This document shows, piece by piece, positions 15,817-27,175 of a DNA stretch of 64,000 bases. The notes beneath the pieces were generated by a model, which saw only the letters and a program-made list of their open reading frames with translations, was not told the origin of the DNA and did no database searches. Source of the DNA: Anniella stebbinsi (taxonomy: Eukaryota > Chordata > Lepidosauria > Squamata > Anniellidae); the NCBI GenBank assembly GCA_029215795.1, contig JARDYH010000007.1, positions 93,883,263 through 93,947,262 on the forward strand, written 5' to 3'. Made by a program: the position numbers and the translations under genes. Numbering within the stretch: position 1 is the stretch's first letter; every line of letters starts with the position of its first letter.

Positions 15817-17980
15817 TTTTCCCAAAGGAGGAGTAAAATGGAACGTTTAGCACTCCACTGCCTACCATAAGTCAAAGTCGGTGGGTCCCTGCCCCGAGGA
15901 CGTGACATTCCACACACTTTGACAGTGTTGTTGGAGGGCCAAGTAACCGTAGGATGCCTGAGATATTTTGGTGCCTGAAGCAGAAAGAATCAATGGCGCC
16001 TTCTTCCAAGATGGTAAAAATAGAATAGATGAAATTTGCTGCCTTGTAATGGCCACCCCCTGCGCGACATGTGCTGCCTGTGGTGGGCATTGCTGACCTT
16101 ACAGACAGCCCTAACGGCCACCAGAAAGAAGGGGGAAAGGGTGAGGCCAGTTGCCATAATCATGGATGGAAATGAGCAAATGCAGTTCCGTGGACTTACA
16201 GTGCAATCCTATGCATATTGATGCATTAGTAAGTCCCACTGTGTTCAGCAGGGCTGACTCCCAGGTAAATGCACATTTTACCTATGTGTTCATTTGTGCT
16301 GGGGAAGAGGACTGCTGCTCCCCAGAGGGGGGGTGTTGAAGGAAGAGAGGGAGGGAGATTTGGCCTTGTGTGCCTATCCCCTCCATCCATGTAGTGCTTT
16401 CTGGCCCTCCTGATCTTGACAAATTGACCAGGCAGCAGGACTCATCCCTCAACACACCAGGGGCAATCAGCCAGCCTGGCCTGGTTCTCCAACTTCCGTC
16501 TGCTTCCTCGACCGGCCATTAGTCCAAGGATAAAGTTGCTCCTGGCTTGCTCACTTCTTCGATGTGGATCTCTGGTCAGATGTGCAGTTGCATTGTGAGC
16601 CCTTGTCTCTCTTGGATTATAAGGGCATAAGAGCGCAGCTTTAAAAGGAATAAAGGGCATTTTTAAAACAAGCTTTTAGAAAAGTAATACAACCCATATG
16701 CTTCTCCCCTCTATTTGTGGAGACGTGTTTGACTCAATAGCGTAGGAATGCTGTTAACTTGAACACTGTTGTATAAATACCCACCTAAATCTATCTAACA
16801 GTAAAAACTGCCAGCAAGGTTACACACAAGGGTCAGCTGAGCTGGTAGAAAAGAGCCTTCTATGGCATGAAAATAACGCAGAAAAGGTGACAACTTGTGG
16901 AAGGCCAGCCCACAGGTCTCTTTCTGGTTTATCCTAGAAATATCCTGGTTCAGGGAAGGAAAAAGAGGGACGTGGGAACTCTTGTGGGTGTCTGTCAGAT
17001 GCCAGCAGTTAGTTGTGAGGGTCTGAAGTCATCCTGCTGCTGCTCTGTTTGTGGACATAGCTAGGCAACAGGCTGGTGGCATGTCAAGCACAGGGGAAGG
17101 AGGTGAGCGGACCATAATGCCCAAAGAGACAGTCATTTCCAAGGTCAACGCAGCTTGTTGCAACAAGTCTAGAACAGGGAGTTGCAGAAACGCAGGTAGT
17201 TCTGCCCTGAGGAAAAGCAAGATGGTTGATTCAGGTCACCAGAGGTCAACTGAAAAATGACTTAGAAAGTGAGTTTTGTGACAACCTGCTGGGAACTATA
17301 TAATGGCCTAGTTCTGATGTAACAATGGGCTCCATCACACCTACTTCCCCCCCCCCCCCGGTTTGTGTCTGCAGTTTCCCCTTCCATTTCCTTAGCGAAT
17401 CGAGCACTGGGCACTTTAATATCTGTGGGTACCTCTAGATGGACTGTTTCCGTCGATATGGCTTCACACTGGTAGCATTTTGGTTGCATGATGCAGCCGG
17501 CAGTGCGAAGTCGTCTAGGGCAAATGCCCTTTGCTCTGATTTTAAAAAGTCAGCCATTTAGTACGACTTTTTTGGAGTGGAGTGGGCAGCCCACGGAAAG
17601 GGGATGGAGCAGTAAGCCATAAGCTTGCTGCACTGCCTCCGCTGTCATCCCCCACATTTTGATTTTAAAAAACAAAAAACACCTTACCTTACCGGTGAGG
17701 AGCCGATGCTCCCAGCTGTCCCTCCAGCTGCCGGTGGGCTGCCGCCCACACGGCAACACCAGCGGCTTGAGGAAAAGCCAACGTGGTGCTCCTCAGGTGT
17801 AGAGGGGCATCTGGGAGCGCAAACGCTCCTTGAGCCGGCTACTGCTGCCAGCGCAAAGTATAACCGATGTCGTCAAGAGGGGAACTGGGGACCTGTGTGT
17901 TGTTGTGCTTATGTATCTTTTCACCTGTATCGCTACTATGCCGGCAAAATCTCCCGCCCCACCCCCTACATTCTCCTTCA
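15817..17980. other. Intergenic, no gene seen
   Basis: Upstream of SYNC. Mixed unique sequence with fragments such as gtaagtcccactgtgttcag at about 16230, a recurring squamate repeat motif, and a C run near 17348-17360. No convincing ORF. Confidence 0.6.
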
Positions 17981-17986
17981 CCCTGC

Positions 17987-18034
<48 letters not shown>
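17987..18034 (+). repeat. (AGAT)12 microsatellite
   Basis: Twelve perfect tandem copies of AGAT/GATA, 48 bases long. It is a likely length-polymorphic locus. Confidence 0.97.
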
Positions 18035-18036
<2 letters not shown>

Positions 18037-18659
18037 ACATTCTGCATAAATTCAATAGTACGGCAGCCTGAAATTGCTCAATTATGGTAAAACAACACAC
18101 TATGCTTTCCCCTAAGTTCAATTAAACAAGATAAGTGAAGAGAAAGTATTATAATTAGTTTTGGGAGAAGTTTGTGGTCAATATTGGCAGGGCAAGGGGC
18201 GGCCGACATTGTTCTGGTCAGGAAACCTAGACTTGCTTATGCAGGAGTAAGAACCATAGAGTTGAATGGGACTGAGTCCCGGGCATGGGTGGCGGCGACC
18301 TCACTCGCCTTCTCCGCGGGATGTTTGGGCGTTCTGGCGCCCTCTCCCCATCCCCCTTCAAGGTTGAGCAGTTGAGTGGAGAACCGCCCCACCCTCCTCT
18401 TTTGTCAGCAAGATGACCCTTTGATACACACACCTCCAACAAAAAAAACGGGATGGTCTGATAGAGCGCAAGAACAGCAATACACGGGAGGAAGGAGCAG
18501 CTTTATTGTGCAGGGAGGGGGGAAAAAGGACTTTCCCTGCTCCAAAATAAGATGGAAAACGGGAAGAGCAGAGATGAGCGCAGGACAGGGACAACGTAAT
18601 GTAAGTACCATGCTGCAAAAATACATACCAGGCATAGTGAGAGTGCGATAAATCGCTGG
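18035..18659. other. Intergenic, no gene seen
   Basis: About 620 bases without a recognisable gene or repeat. Short overlapping ORFs on both strands here have no conserved features. Confidence 0.6.
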
Positions 18660-18970
18660 TGTGATGGAGCTCAACAACTCAGGTTAAACCAGGGTTATTG
18701 CTAATGTAGCAGCTTGCTTGTGTGTGCTGCCTGATCACTTCTGCTGGGAGTGGGAGTGACTAAACAACCCAGGGATGCTCCATGGTTTGTTGTAGGGTTG
18801 TTCCTCTGGCTTGTCTCTCCTCCTCTCCTTTGGACTTAGATGCAACACTAAACATCCCAGAGACAGAGCATCGCTGGGTTGCTTAGTTGCTCCCACATGC
18901 ATGCTTGATTGTTCCTAACAACTCAGGGTCAAACAAACCCTGAGTAGTTGTGATGTGAACACTGGGCCAC
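18660..18970. repeat. Foldback MITE-like repeat
   Basis: The ends are complementary: aacaactcaggttaaaccag near the left end and the region aacaactcagggtcaaacaa / accctgagtagttgt near the right end, with the outer motif gatgtgaacactggg. It is non-coding. It resembles the other TTCxGACAACA-type foldback families in the window, but the boundaries are approximate. Confidence 0.45.
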
Positions 18971-19332
18971 CCTCTGCTGTTTCTAGTAGATCGCCTACCC
19001 GCCAGTTCTTGGGTTAAAAATTCTCTGCAAAATGGCCTGCCTTTTTTTTTGGGGGGGGGGTGCCCAGTGGGTTCAAAATGACTTAAAGAGAAAATAATCT
19101 ATTGAAATAATTTGTGGGAACATCATGGAAAAGATGCAGAATGAACAATGCAAAATGTGTATTGCATGCATGGAATAAATATTATTTTTCAGATTTTGCT
19201 TATAAAAAAAAAAGCTCTAAGAGTCTTGAAGCTTGGTCTTTCAACTGCATGTTTTACACCATTTATTTCTCCACTTAGTCTGCTGTCAGAAATCAATGAT
19301 CTGACAAGGTGTTATTGGGGTTTAATTCCTTA

Positions 19333-19744
19333 GGGTGACCATATTTGGGAGACCAAAAAAGAGGACAAGCTGGGAGGGTGGGCGGGAAAGCAGCTTTCTT
19401 GGGCCTCTGGAAAGTGCGTCATTCCCCCTGCCTCCTTAAAGGCCCCAATTGGAGCAGAGGACGGGAAAGTGTGGCAATCCTGCCTCCACTGCTCCTATCG
19501 GGGCCTTTTCTATAATGTCTGGGAATGATACACTTTCCCCTTTAAGGCTGTGATTGGAGCAATGGGAGGGAAATGACCCGCCTCCAGAAAGCACATCATT
19601 CCCTCCCACCATGCTAACGGCAGCCTTAAAGAGGAAAGCGTGTCTTTCCAGGACACTGTAGAAAATTACCGAAAATCCCCCCTGACACCCAGGATAGAAC
19701 AAAAACCAGGACAAATCTGGGGAAATCCTGACAGTTGGTCACCC
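19333..19744. mobile_element. TA-flanked MITE (GGGTGACCA termini)
   Basis: The element starts GGGTGACCATATTTGG and ends TTGGTCACCC, forming terminal inverted repeats. It is flanked on both sides by TA (19331-19332 and 19745-19746), the target duplication expected of Tc1/mariner-type transposition. It is 412 bases and non-coding. The internal halves partly repeat each other (ggccccaattggagcag, ggctgtgattggagcaatgg). It shares terminus type and TA duplication with 53806-54025 and 54199-54514. Confidence 0.75.
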
Positions 19745-20102
19745 TACATGATAGGATCCTAGAGCATGAGTGCTGCAGAGTCTAGCAAAGACGGCCCACC
19801 ACCACCTCCTTGAAGTGGCTGTCCAGCTATGAGCGGGATCACCACAGCTTTCTACCAAGTGAAACTGCTGATCCCATTTGCTCACTATTGTCTGACTCTC
19901 CAGGGCTTCAGATGAAGCCTTCTCAGGAAGGGCTTTCCCTAGGGACTGAACCTGGGGACCTCTGCAGTGCTCTTTCCCCAAACGTGCTGAGTGATCTAAG
20001 CTCAAGCATTTTTGATTGCATGTGTGCCTTGTACAATCTACTGCTGATATTTGCACAAGGAATGTCCACAAAGTATCTGGAGACCTGTCACTGCAGCTCA
20101 AC
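19745..20102 (-). repeat. Degraded tRNA-derived SINE and left flank of DIRS element A
   Basis: The part 19790-19990 resembles an inverted tRNA-derived SINE: ccagggcttcagatgaagcc and gggactgaacctggggacct look like the squamate SINE arm (…GGTCCCAGGTTCAGTCCC…) on the minus strand. It is strongly mutated. The rest, up to 20102, is plain flank ending gcagctcaac, directly before the DIRS element. Confidence 0.4.
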
Positions 20103-20113
20103 TTCTTCTTCGT

Positions 20114-20267
20114 GGTCTCTGTGCATCACACATAGGGGCTTCTGCACCTGCGCGGAGGCTCAGTTCGGGAAACTCCCATAGCTAATAGTTAGATTTCAGC
20201 GGGAACCTTTCCCCCACTACCGAGTGCGCATGCGCAGAAGGGTTCCCACCCAATCCCTCAGTTCTTC
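20114..20267 (+). repeat. Left inverted terminal repeat of DIRS A
   Basis: It is inverted relative to 25808-25964. Shared features are gcgcatgcgcagaagggttc, ctaatagttagattt and the outer ctgtgca.tcacacat. The match is imperfect, with several substitutions, showing age. Confidence 0.88.
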
Positions 20268-20393
20268 TTCGACTGCCATCGCGGCTGCGTCGTCGGGAAC
20301 GTCATCTTGGGACTCCTGTAGAAATAAAGTTAAAAGACATTGGATAATCCACGAACTTCTCTTAGGGTAAGGATTTTTTTCTCCTGACTTTCT

Positions 20394-22734
20394 ATGGCCC
20401 TCCGGGCCCCCTTTAAAAAGTGCTCCCGTTGCGGTAGCAAATTGCCACCATCGGATGGACACAACTTATGCCTTTTTTGCCTTGGCGAGAGTCATAAAGT
20501 TGCCTCTTCCTCTAGCTGTCAAGCATTTCAAGGCAAACCAGAAAACATTGGGCTGATAAACTCCGAGCGGAGCTTTGGACAAAGGCACTGGCAGTGACAG
20601 ATTCTCCTTCAATGGGGTCCCCCTCAGCCACCTCCATTCATGACCTTGTCATCCTCTTGGTCCCTGGGTCACCAGCTAGCTCCCAACAGGGTAGAGTACA
20701 AAGAGATATACTCAATATACAGGGAAAATGTCTTTCAACCGCGGTGGCAAAGATGTTTTCCAAAAAAGCTTTACCCCCAAAACCGCTTGAGGGACAACAA
20801 AAGAAAAAGAAGTATGACATGCACAGACCCCATCGGTCAATTCTGACTGCATCATCGACGCCGAGGCTCAACGTCGAACCGGTAACTCCATCAGCATCGA
20901 TATTTTCTTCGATACTGACTGCGACCCTCGATACCTTATCAAACCCGACTAGAACGCCTTCAGCGACAGCAAGACCTTGCTCCTCGCCAACACCGAGGCT
21001 TGGCTCCTCTTCGACACGGAAACCCGCTCCCTCGTCAATGCCAAGGCTCGACACCGAGGCCGCTCACCATTCGACGCCGATGCTTGATACTGGAGCCACT
21101 TGCGTAGCGACGCCAAGGCTCAATACCGGTACCATTCAACGTTCAACACCGAGGCGACTTCTGGCATCGATCTCAGATGGCAAGATTCAGGATTCGCCAA
21201 GCTCATACCAGGAACTGGGTCAGACTACTGTGATGCCCCCGACACTGTCTTCCCCTTATCAAGACAGACCAACGGAGGACTACTATAGGGGACAGTCTCA
21301 CCAACAAGAGCGACCTTATCGTTCATGCTCCCCGGCATCGGATTGGGATAGATGCTCCCACGTGTCTCATTCGTCCAGACAGGCCTATGGCCGAGAACAC
21401 CAAGGTTCTTACAGGGACTATTATGGTGACCCTCCCAGGCCCTCACCCAGGCATCTCCAGTGGGATACTAGGGTGCACCTACAGACAGTGCAAAATCCAT
21501 CCTCCATAGACCGCCACGTGTCTCGCTGTCAACCGCCTGCATCGCCTACAATGACACTTACCCACTCACAGGAAATGGTGAGACAGGCTCCATCTCAGTT
21601 GTCTCTTCCTTGTGGCGAGAACCAACAACTTAGGTCCGACTCGGATTCAGATGGCTACTGATCGGATTCTTCATCTTCAGCTTCGTGTGTCCCTTTTACA
21701 GCTTCGTCGGACGCATTGGTGGCCTCACAAGAGCTTGTCTCACCTTCTGATGACTTCGGATCCTTCTCTGATCTCATTCAATGCATGGCACAATCCTTAG
21801 GGTTAGAAACACACCAACCTGACCAATGTGTAACAGATACAATTTATGACGTTCTTCACACAGAGTCCACCACACCAGTAGCCATCCCATTTATTCCAAC
21901 TCTCCTACAGACCGTGCAACAGGCCTGGAAGGCTCTGGCTTCATTGGCACCTACCTCAAAGCGATTGGAGAATATGTATAAAATTTTGGAGAAGGATACG
22001 GAGTTCCTCGTTACTCATCCTCCCCCGAATCAGTCATAGTGGAATCTTCTCAGGGACGCTCTCAGAAGACACATTCCACACCTGTGGATAAGGAGGGCAG
22101 AAAATTGGATTTGATGGGTCGCCGCATCTATTCCACAGTAGCGCTCAGTTTAAAGGTGTCAAACTACCAAGCAACTATGGTACGTTATCATCTCTTTCTT
22201 TGGGAAAAGATGGGCTCTCTGTGCAATCATCTTGCTGGAGATCAAAGGGAGCTGGCCCAAGTTTTTCAGATGGAAGTGGTGCGCCTTGTGAAGCAAGAGT
22301 TGCATACGGCACAACACCAAACAGACTGCGGCACCAAACTTATGGTTAGTGCCACTGCCTTGCGTAGACATGCTTGGCTCCGTTCTGTAGGCTTGTCACA
22401 AGAGGCGTGTACTCAGATTGACAATTTACCCTTTGATGGCACTGGTCTATTTCACACCATGACTGATGATGCCATGGACATGGTCCAGAAGGCTAAAACT
22501 ACAGCCAATAAAATGGGCCTTTCTACCTTCCCACAACATTCCAGGGCAAAGCGTTGGTGCCGTCAACCCTTTTCTAATTCTGGCAGATACCACGCAGATC
22601 GCACATCCTTTAAACAACTACCTCAACCTCAACAACAATCCTCCTCTCAACAACTAAAACGGCAATCCCTTGCATCATCCAAGTTCCGCCCTCAGCATAA
22701 GAAGGGTGACTATGGGGATAGGCGGCGCCTTTGA
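20394..22734 (+). pseudogene. DIRS A gag-like ORF1, disrupted
   Basis: The start at 20394 gives MALRAPFKKCSRCGSKLPPS and a Cys/His cluster (CSRC...SDGHNLCLFCLGESH), the putative zinc-binding knuckle also seen in element B (CTTC...SDGHSLCLMCLGETH). The frame breaks near 20590 and continues two bases over from 20594 as a Ser/Thr/Pro-rich middle rich in repeated cga/cg-containing codons. It meets an in-frame TGA at 21659 and shifts again near 22035. It ends with a helical domain (RRIYSTVALSLKVSNYQATM, FDGTGLFHTMTDDA) and a Gln/Lys/Arg-rich C-terminus at 22734. By analogy with DIRS elements it would be the structural/RNA-binding protein. At least three disruptions make it non-functional. Confidence 0.82.
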
Positions 22735-24620
22735 CTCCTTCCTTCCAGGCACTGCGACCTTTGGACATCGACTTGCCCCATTCCTATCAATGTGGGAAAG
22801 CATCACATCCGACACCTGGGTCCTCTCCACCATAAGAGACGGTTACTACATTGAATTCGACACCCTACCACCATCTGGGGTGTTTCAGACGACACGACCG
22901 TCCGACCCACTTCTAGCAGAGGTCGGTTCTCTCTTAGGGAAAGGCACCATTGCACCTGTTCCACCTTGCCAAAAATGCCAGGGGTTTTACTCCTGGTATT
23001 TCACTGTCCCAAAGCTGGATGGAGGATACCGTCCTATTTTGGACCTCAGAGATGACAATGCTTTCATCACCACCAAAAAATTCCGTATGGCATCAATCGC
23101 CACAATCCTACCCTTATTAACAAAGGATGCCAGGTTCACTTCCATCGATCTGCAGGATGAATATTTTCATATCGATGTTCACGAAGCAAGTCAACAGTTC
23201 CTACGGTTCACCGTCGGTCGTCAGGCTTTTCAATTCAGAGTCCTACCATTCGGCCTCTCAACGGCGCCTCGGGTCTTCACCAAGTGTATGGTCGTGGTGT
23301 GTGCTTTCCTCAGGAAACAGGGAATCCAAGTTTACCCGTACCTAGACAACTGGCTGCTCGTGGCCCACACCCGCACTCAGCTCACCAACAATGTAAAGTA
23401 CATGCTCAGCCTTCTCGACCAACTAGGCCTCCTCCTCAACCTAAAGAAGTCCACGCTCGAACCGCAACATACAATTCATAGGTTCATTCCTCAATGCACC
23501 GGAAGAAAAAGCTTACCTTCCACGGGACAGAGCACTCACCCTAAAATCCCTGGCTACTTATGTTGTGCACCACCCCCTGTTGATAGCACTCAAGCTACAA
23601 AGATTACTAGGCCATATGGCGGTGACAACAATGGTCATTCCCTTCGCCTGCCTACGAATGCGTTGGCTTCAACTTTGGTTCACCAGAGTTTTCCACCCTC
23701 AGGCGAATGCCAGGCGCACCCTGCTACGCGTGCCACCTGGCATCGTAAAGTCTATTTGGTAGTGGACCCACCTCTCCAATCTGCTCCAGGGCGTCCCGTT
23801 TACATCTCCAACACCAACCAAAATGGTCACCACAGACGCGTCCCTAGTTGGATGGGACACTCACTGTGACACTCTTTGAGTACAAGGTTTCTGGTCCACC
23901 AGAGAACGGACTGCTCACATCAATTTACTCGAGCTGTTGGCCATGCAGAAAGCGCTCAGGTTGTTCGAACGATACCTATACAATCATCATGTCCAGATAA
24001 CTTTGGACAACACCACCGTAGTTTATTACATACACAAACAGGGCGGCACCAAATCTCCAGTGTTAGCAAAACTTACCATCCACATTCTGGACTGGTGCTT
24101 ACGCAGACGAATCACATTGACGGCACTTCACATTGCAGGCCGTCAGAATCACCTCGCCGATCAACTCAGTCGGCAAGTCTCTCTAGTGCACGAGTGGCAG
24201 ATTCATCCTCGAGCACTCCAGACAATCTACACCCTATGGGGTCAGCCCACGTTTGACCTTTTTGAAACAGCGGACAATGCAGTATGCAACCTCTTCTGCA
24301 GCAGAGTGGGTTACGGCCCAGGATCTCAAGGGGACGCCTTTCTCCAACTTTGGACCAGTCATCTCTTCTTCATGTTTCTTCTGATCCCGCTTATAACATG
24401 GGTTCTAGCCAAGATCAGGACGGATCACACAGATTGTATCCTACTGACCCCCTGGTGGCCCAGACAAGGGTGGTTCACTTCTCTCCTGAACATGTCCCGC
24501 GGACACTACTTCCGTTTCCCATCCCAACGGGACCTGCTGTACCAAGCCCACGGCCAAGTCTCCCACCCAGACCTGGACTCCATCCATCTCACGACCTGGA
24601 GACTGACACCTCCTTACTGA
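22670..24620 (+). pseudogene. DIRS A reverse transcriptase-RNase H polyprotein, disrupted
   Basis: It overlaps the end of gag in another frame, starting around 22670-22712. RT motifs in order: FTVPKLDGGYRPILDLR, SIDLQDEYFHIDVHE (catalytic Asp), FRVLPFGLSTAPRVFTKCM, and QVYPYLDNWLLVAH. The catalytic box is YLDN, with Asn (codon 23348-23350) in place of the second Asp. A frameshift near 23485 moves the rest into the frame used by RNase H. Nonsense codons follow at 23760-23762 (TAG) and 23877-23879 (TGA). RNase H follows with TTDASLVGW, HINLLELLAMQKAL, DNTTVVYYI and LHIAGRQNHLADQLSR. A C-terminal segment (24235-24480: WGQPTFDLFE...LLTPWWPRQGW) resembles the Dam-methylase-like domain of DIRS1. 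Dead by several lesions. Confidence 0.88.
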
Positions 24621-25608
24621 ATGCAAGGGTCCAAAGCATTCTACAGGTGGCTCTTAGGACTTCTACTAGAACTTCATACGCCAGAAAATGGAAAGCGTTT
24701 TCCCCTACGTCCTGTTCAGTTTCTCAGATTATGTCCTTTTTGGTTCAGTTAGTTGACAAAGGTTTGCAGTTGTTTTCTGTTAAAGTTTACTTGGCTGCTA
24801 TTTCAGCCTCACATGACCACGTTGAAGAGTCAATGGTTTTCTCTCATCCCTTAATGAAGCGTTTCCTCAGAGGCCTCTTGAATTTTGCCCCGCCAAGGCA
24901 ACCTCTTCACCCGATATGGAGCTTATCGGTCATGCTCCAGGTGTTAACTACTAAACCATTTGAACCATTGGCTACAATGGACCTGAGACTACTTACCTTG
25001 AAGGTACTCTTCTTAGTGGCAATTACCTCAGCTCGAAGAGCAAGTGAACTAGCGGCCTTGCGCGTTGATGAGCCTTACCTCATCTTCCATCGTGACCTGA
25101 CCTACAGTTTCTTCCAAAGGTCATCTCCGCTTTTCATGTCAACCAGGACGTGGTCCTTCCAGCATTCTTTCCATCTCCAACGTCAGCCCTGGAAAGAACC
25201 CTCCACACGTTAGATGTGCATCGAGCCTTGGCCTTCTATAAGGCCCGCACCGAGACTTTTCGCTTGTCCAAACATTTATTCATTTGTTATGGTAAGGCTC
25301 AGAAAGGACAGCCAGTGTCCTCGCAATGCTTATCTGCATGGCTAGTCCAGTATATTACTCTGGCATACCAACTAGCAAGGCTTGAACTGCCAGCTCCAGT
25401 CAAAGCACACTCCACTAGAGCAATGGCCACGTCTTCAGCATTCCAGCGCGGCGTTTCTATTCCGGAGATCTGCCACTCAGCCACTTGGTCCATGCCTCTC
25501 AACTTCGCCCAGCACTGTCGTCTGGACGTCAGGGCGCGAGTGGACTGTTCCTTCGGCAGAGCAGGTCTAGGTCTATCTTCACCTAGAACCAACCTCCCGT
25601 TTTGGTGA
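24593..25608 (+). pseudogene. DIRS A tyrosine recombinase, catalytic Tyr lost and frameshifted
   Basis: In this element class the tyrosine recombinase replaces the integrase and inserts circular DNA copies. The N-terminal core-binding part reads VALRTSTRTSYARKWKAF and KVYLAAISASHDHVE. The catalytic domain shows the first Arg (TSARRASELAALR) and the H-x-x-R pair (AHSTRAMATS), but the final motif is FAQHCRLDV where element B has FVKHYRLDV. The nucleophilic Tyr is Cys (TGT at 25516-25518). A frameshift between about 25095 and 25150 splits the domain. The frame is open back to 24284, overlapping RNase H, which is the usual DIRS arrangement. It ends just before the ICR. Confidence 0.88.
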
Positions 25609-25622
25609 GTGAGCTTGCTAAT

Positions 25623-25717
25623 CGCCCATATGTGTGATGCACAGAAATCACGAAGAAGAAGGACAGGTTGCTTACCTGTAACTGTTGTTCTTCGAGCGGT
25701 CATCTGTACAGTCACAC
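25623..25717 (+). repeat. Internal complementary region (ICR) of DIRS A
   Basis: Its first half is the reverse complement of the left terminus (…gcacagaaatcacgaagaag) and its second half that of the right terminus (ggacaggttgcttacctgta…). Together they are an inverted copy of the circle junction. In the DIRS1 model this region templates completion of the ends during circular cDNA synthesis. Confidence 0.88.
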
Positions 25718-25807
25718 AACCCACCCGCCATCCCCTCTTGGATGGTTTAAGCTTAAAACCATTGGTATTTGAGTATTATTCCTTGGTCCTGAACCTTTAT
25801 GGGTCTC

Positions 25808-25964
25808 AGAAGAACTGAAGGATCGGGCAGGAACCCTTCTGCGCATGCGCACTCGGTAGCGGGGGAAGGGTTCCTGCCGAAATCTAACTATTAGCTATGG
25901 AAGTTTCCCGAATCGAGCCTCCGCGCAGGCGCAGAAGCCCATATGTGTGACTGCACAGATGACC
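25808..25964 (+). repeat. Right inverted terminal repeat of DIRS A
   Basis: It is the reverse complement of the left repeat, from aagaactgaaggatcgggca to gcacagatgacc. A further 40 bases up to 26004 form the right terminal extension, which pairs with the ICR rather than with the left repeat. Confidence 0.88.
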
Positions 25965-26004
25965 ACTCGAAGAACAACAGTTACAGGTAAGCAACCTGTC
26001 CTTC

Positions 26005-27077
26005 CTGCTTATTATTGGGCCAAATCTTCTCCCTCAGTCAGGAGGTGTGAGCTTTCTTGTGTGCAGAAGGCTAGAGAAAACAACTGATGTTATGACACAT
26101 GTATCTTCCACCCCCCACCCCATTGACACAGACTGGTACTAGTTTGCCTTGACCAGCCTCACGATCTACCATCAAATCTCTCTTTTTCAAAGCTTAAAAG
26201 TAGCAGGCGGAATCCATACTGATTCAGCTTAACTCTTTGTGTCTGCCTCTCCCTTCACACAGACATGCTGGATCAAAATTGCTCTCTGAAGCTCATATTT
26301 CCCCGCCTGGTTCCCATACTGTTTCTTCCTTCTCCCCTGCCCCCTGGAGATTATTGCCAGCTTGAGGGGAGTGATTTTGAATGGACGAATGACATGGGGG
26401 AGAGTTAAACATTTTGCCCCTGAACCAACTTTGGCTGCCTTTAAGTTTTGAGCAAATGTTGAGAGAGCTCATTGCAGTTGGCCCCAAGGATGCTAGTCTA
26501 GACGCAGTCTGAGGCTCCCTGAAAATTTATCTCTGCTTGGTTGGCAACTCAGTTGAGCCAAACACTGGGATAGCGGCTGTAACCTGGAGTTACTTAAAAT
26601 CAAACTCAGATAGAAGGAGGAAGGTTTAATTCAGTTTTATTAGAAAAGAACAGCGCTGTCCGGCGAATCCCCTGGTGCCTTCTGGCTAAAATTCCGGGGA
26701 AAACGCCCCTCACAAACTGAACAAAGGCTTTTTACCCTCATGGCATCAAAAAGAAACACCTCTCTCTAGTGACGTTCATGAATCGAAACTTCTTCATTCT
26801 TAGATATAGGGACTGAAAAAAACTCTATTTGCAAGCGAAGTTACAGAAAGCCAAGCAAGCAAGGTCAATTAACATTCTAAAGACGAGATAGTGAGGGGCC
26901 TCTTAGCTGGAAGAAAACAAAGCTTTCTTCACCTTACCATTTGCCTTCCTTTCCCTGAAAGGAATCTCAAGGATTTACATAGGACTGATTTATAACCCAA
27001 TTTGGGGACTACAGGGAAAAGAAGCAAACCTTAATTTTAAATTCCATGTCACACAGCTGATTACCTGGCCTATGGAT
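26005..27077. other. Intergenic, no gene seen
   Basis: Right flank of DIRS A. The stretch from about 26570 to 27050 (ggtttaattcagttttatta, cggcgaatcccctggtgcc) has the look of an old repeat, but I cannot place it. No ORF of note. Confidence 0.55.
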
Positions 27078-27175
27078 TTATAGAATCATACGATAGTAGA
27101 GTTAGAAGGGGCCTATAAAGCCATCGAGTCAACCCCCCACGCCCCCACTCAATGCAGGAATCCACCTCAAAGCAT
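27078..27175 (-). mobile_element. CR1 LINE, 3' tail fragment
   Basis: The plus strand reads tagaatcatacgatagtaga, gttagaaggggcc, then caccccctgttca-like sequence and aatgcaggaatccacct. This is the inverse of the CR1 3' end seen complete at 35636-36485. Only the last 100 or so bases of the element are present. Confidence 0.8.

Larger units (their letters stand above)
20103..26004 (+). mobile_element. DIRS-type tyrosine-recombinase retrotransposon A (full length, inactive)
   Basis: A 5.9 kb element read on the plus strand: left inverted terminal repeat, gag with a Cys/His knuckle, RT-RNase H, tyrosine recombinase, internal complementary region (ICR), right inverted terminal repeat. The ICR (25623-25717), read in reverse complement, joins the right end (ttacaggtaagcaacctgtc, c) straight onto the left end (ttcttcttcgtgg), as in a circular intermediate. 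This fixes the ends to a few bases, with an overlap of about TTC. The flanks (…gcagctcaac and ctgcttatt…) show no target-site duplication, as expected for recombinase integration. All three coding regions are broken and both key catalytic sites are mutated, so the copy cannot move by itself. Confidence 0.9.

Noticed and set aside
17987..18034. Tandem array considered as CRISPR or satellite
   Set aside because: It is a simple (AGAT)n microsatellite with no spacers.
20594..21661. 355-codon Ser/Thr-rich ORF as an independent host gene
   Set aside because: It lies between the DIRS zinc knuckle and the gag C-terminal domain and shares frame and composition with DIRS gag, so it is part of element A.
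26570..27060. Possible retroviral LTR (T-rich, ggtttaattcagttttatta)
   Set aside because: No TG...CA boundaries, no primer-binding site, no partner LTR and no internal retroviral coding sequence in the window.
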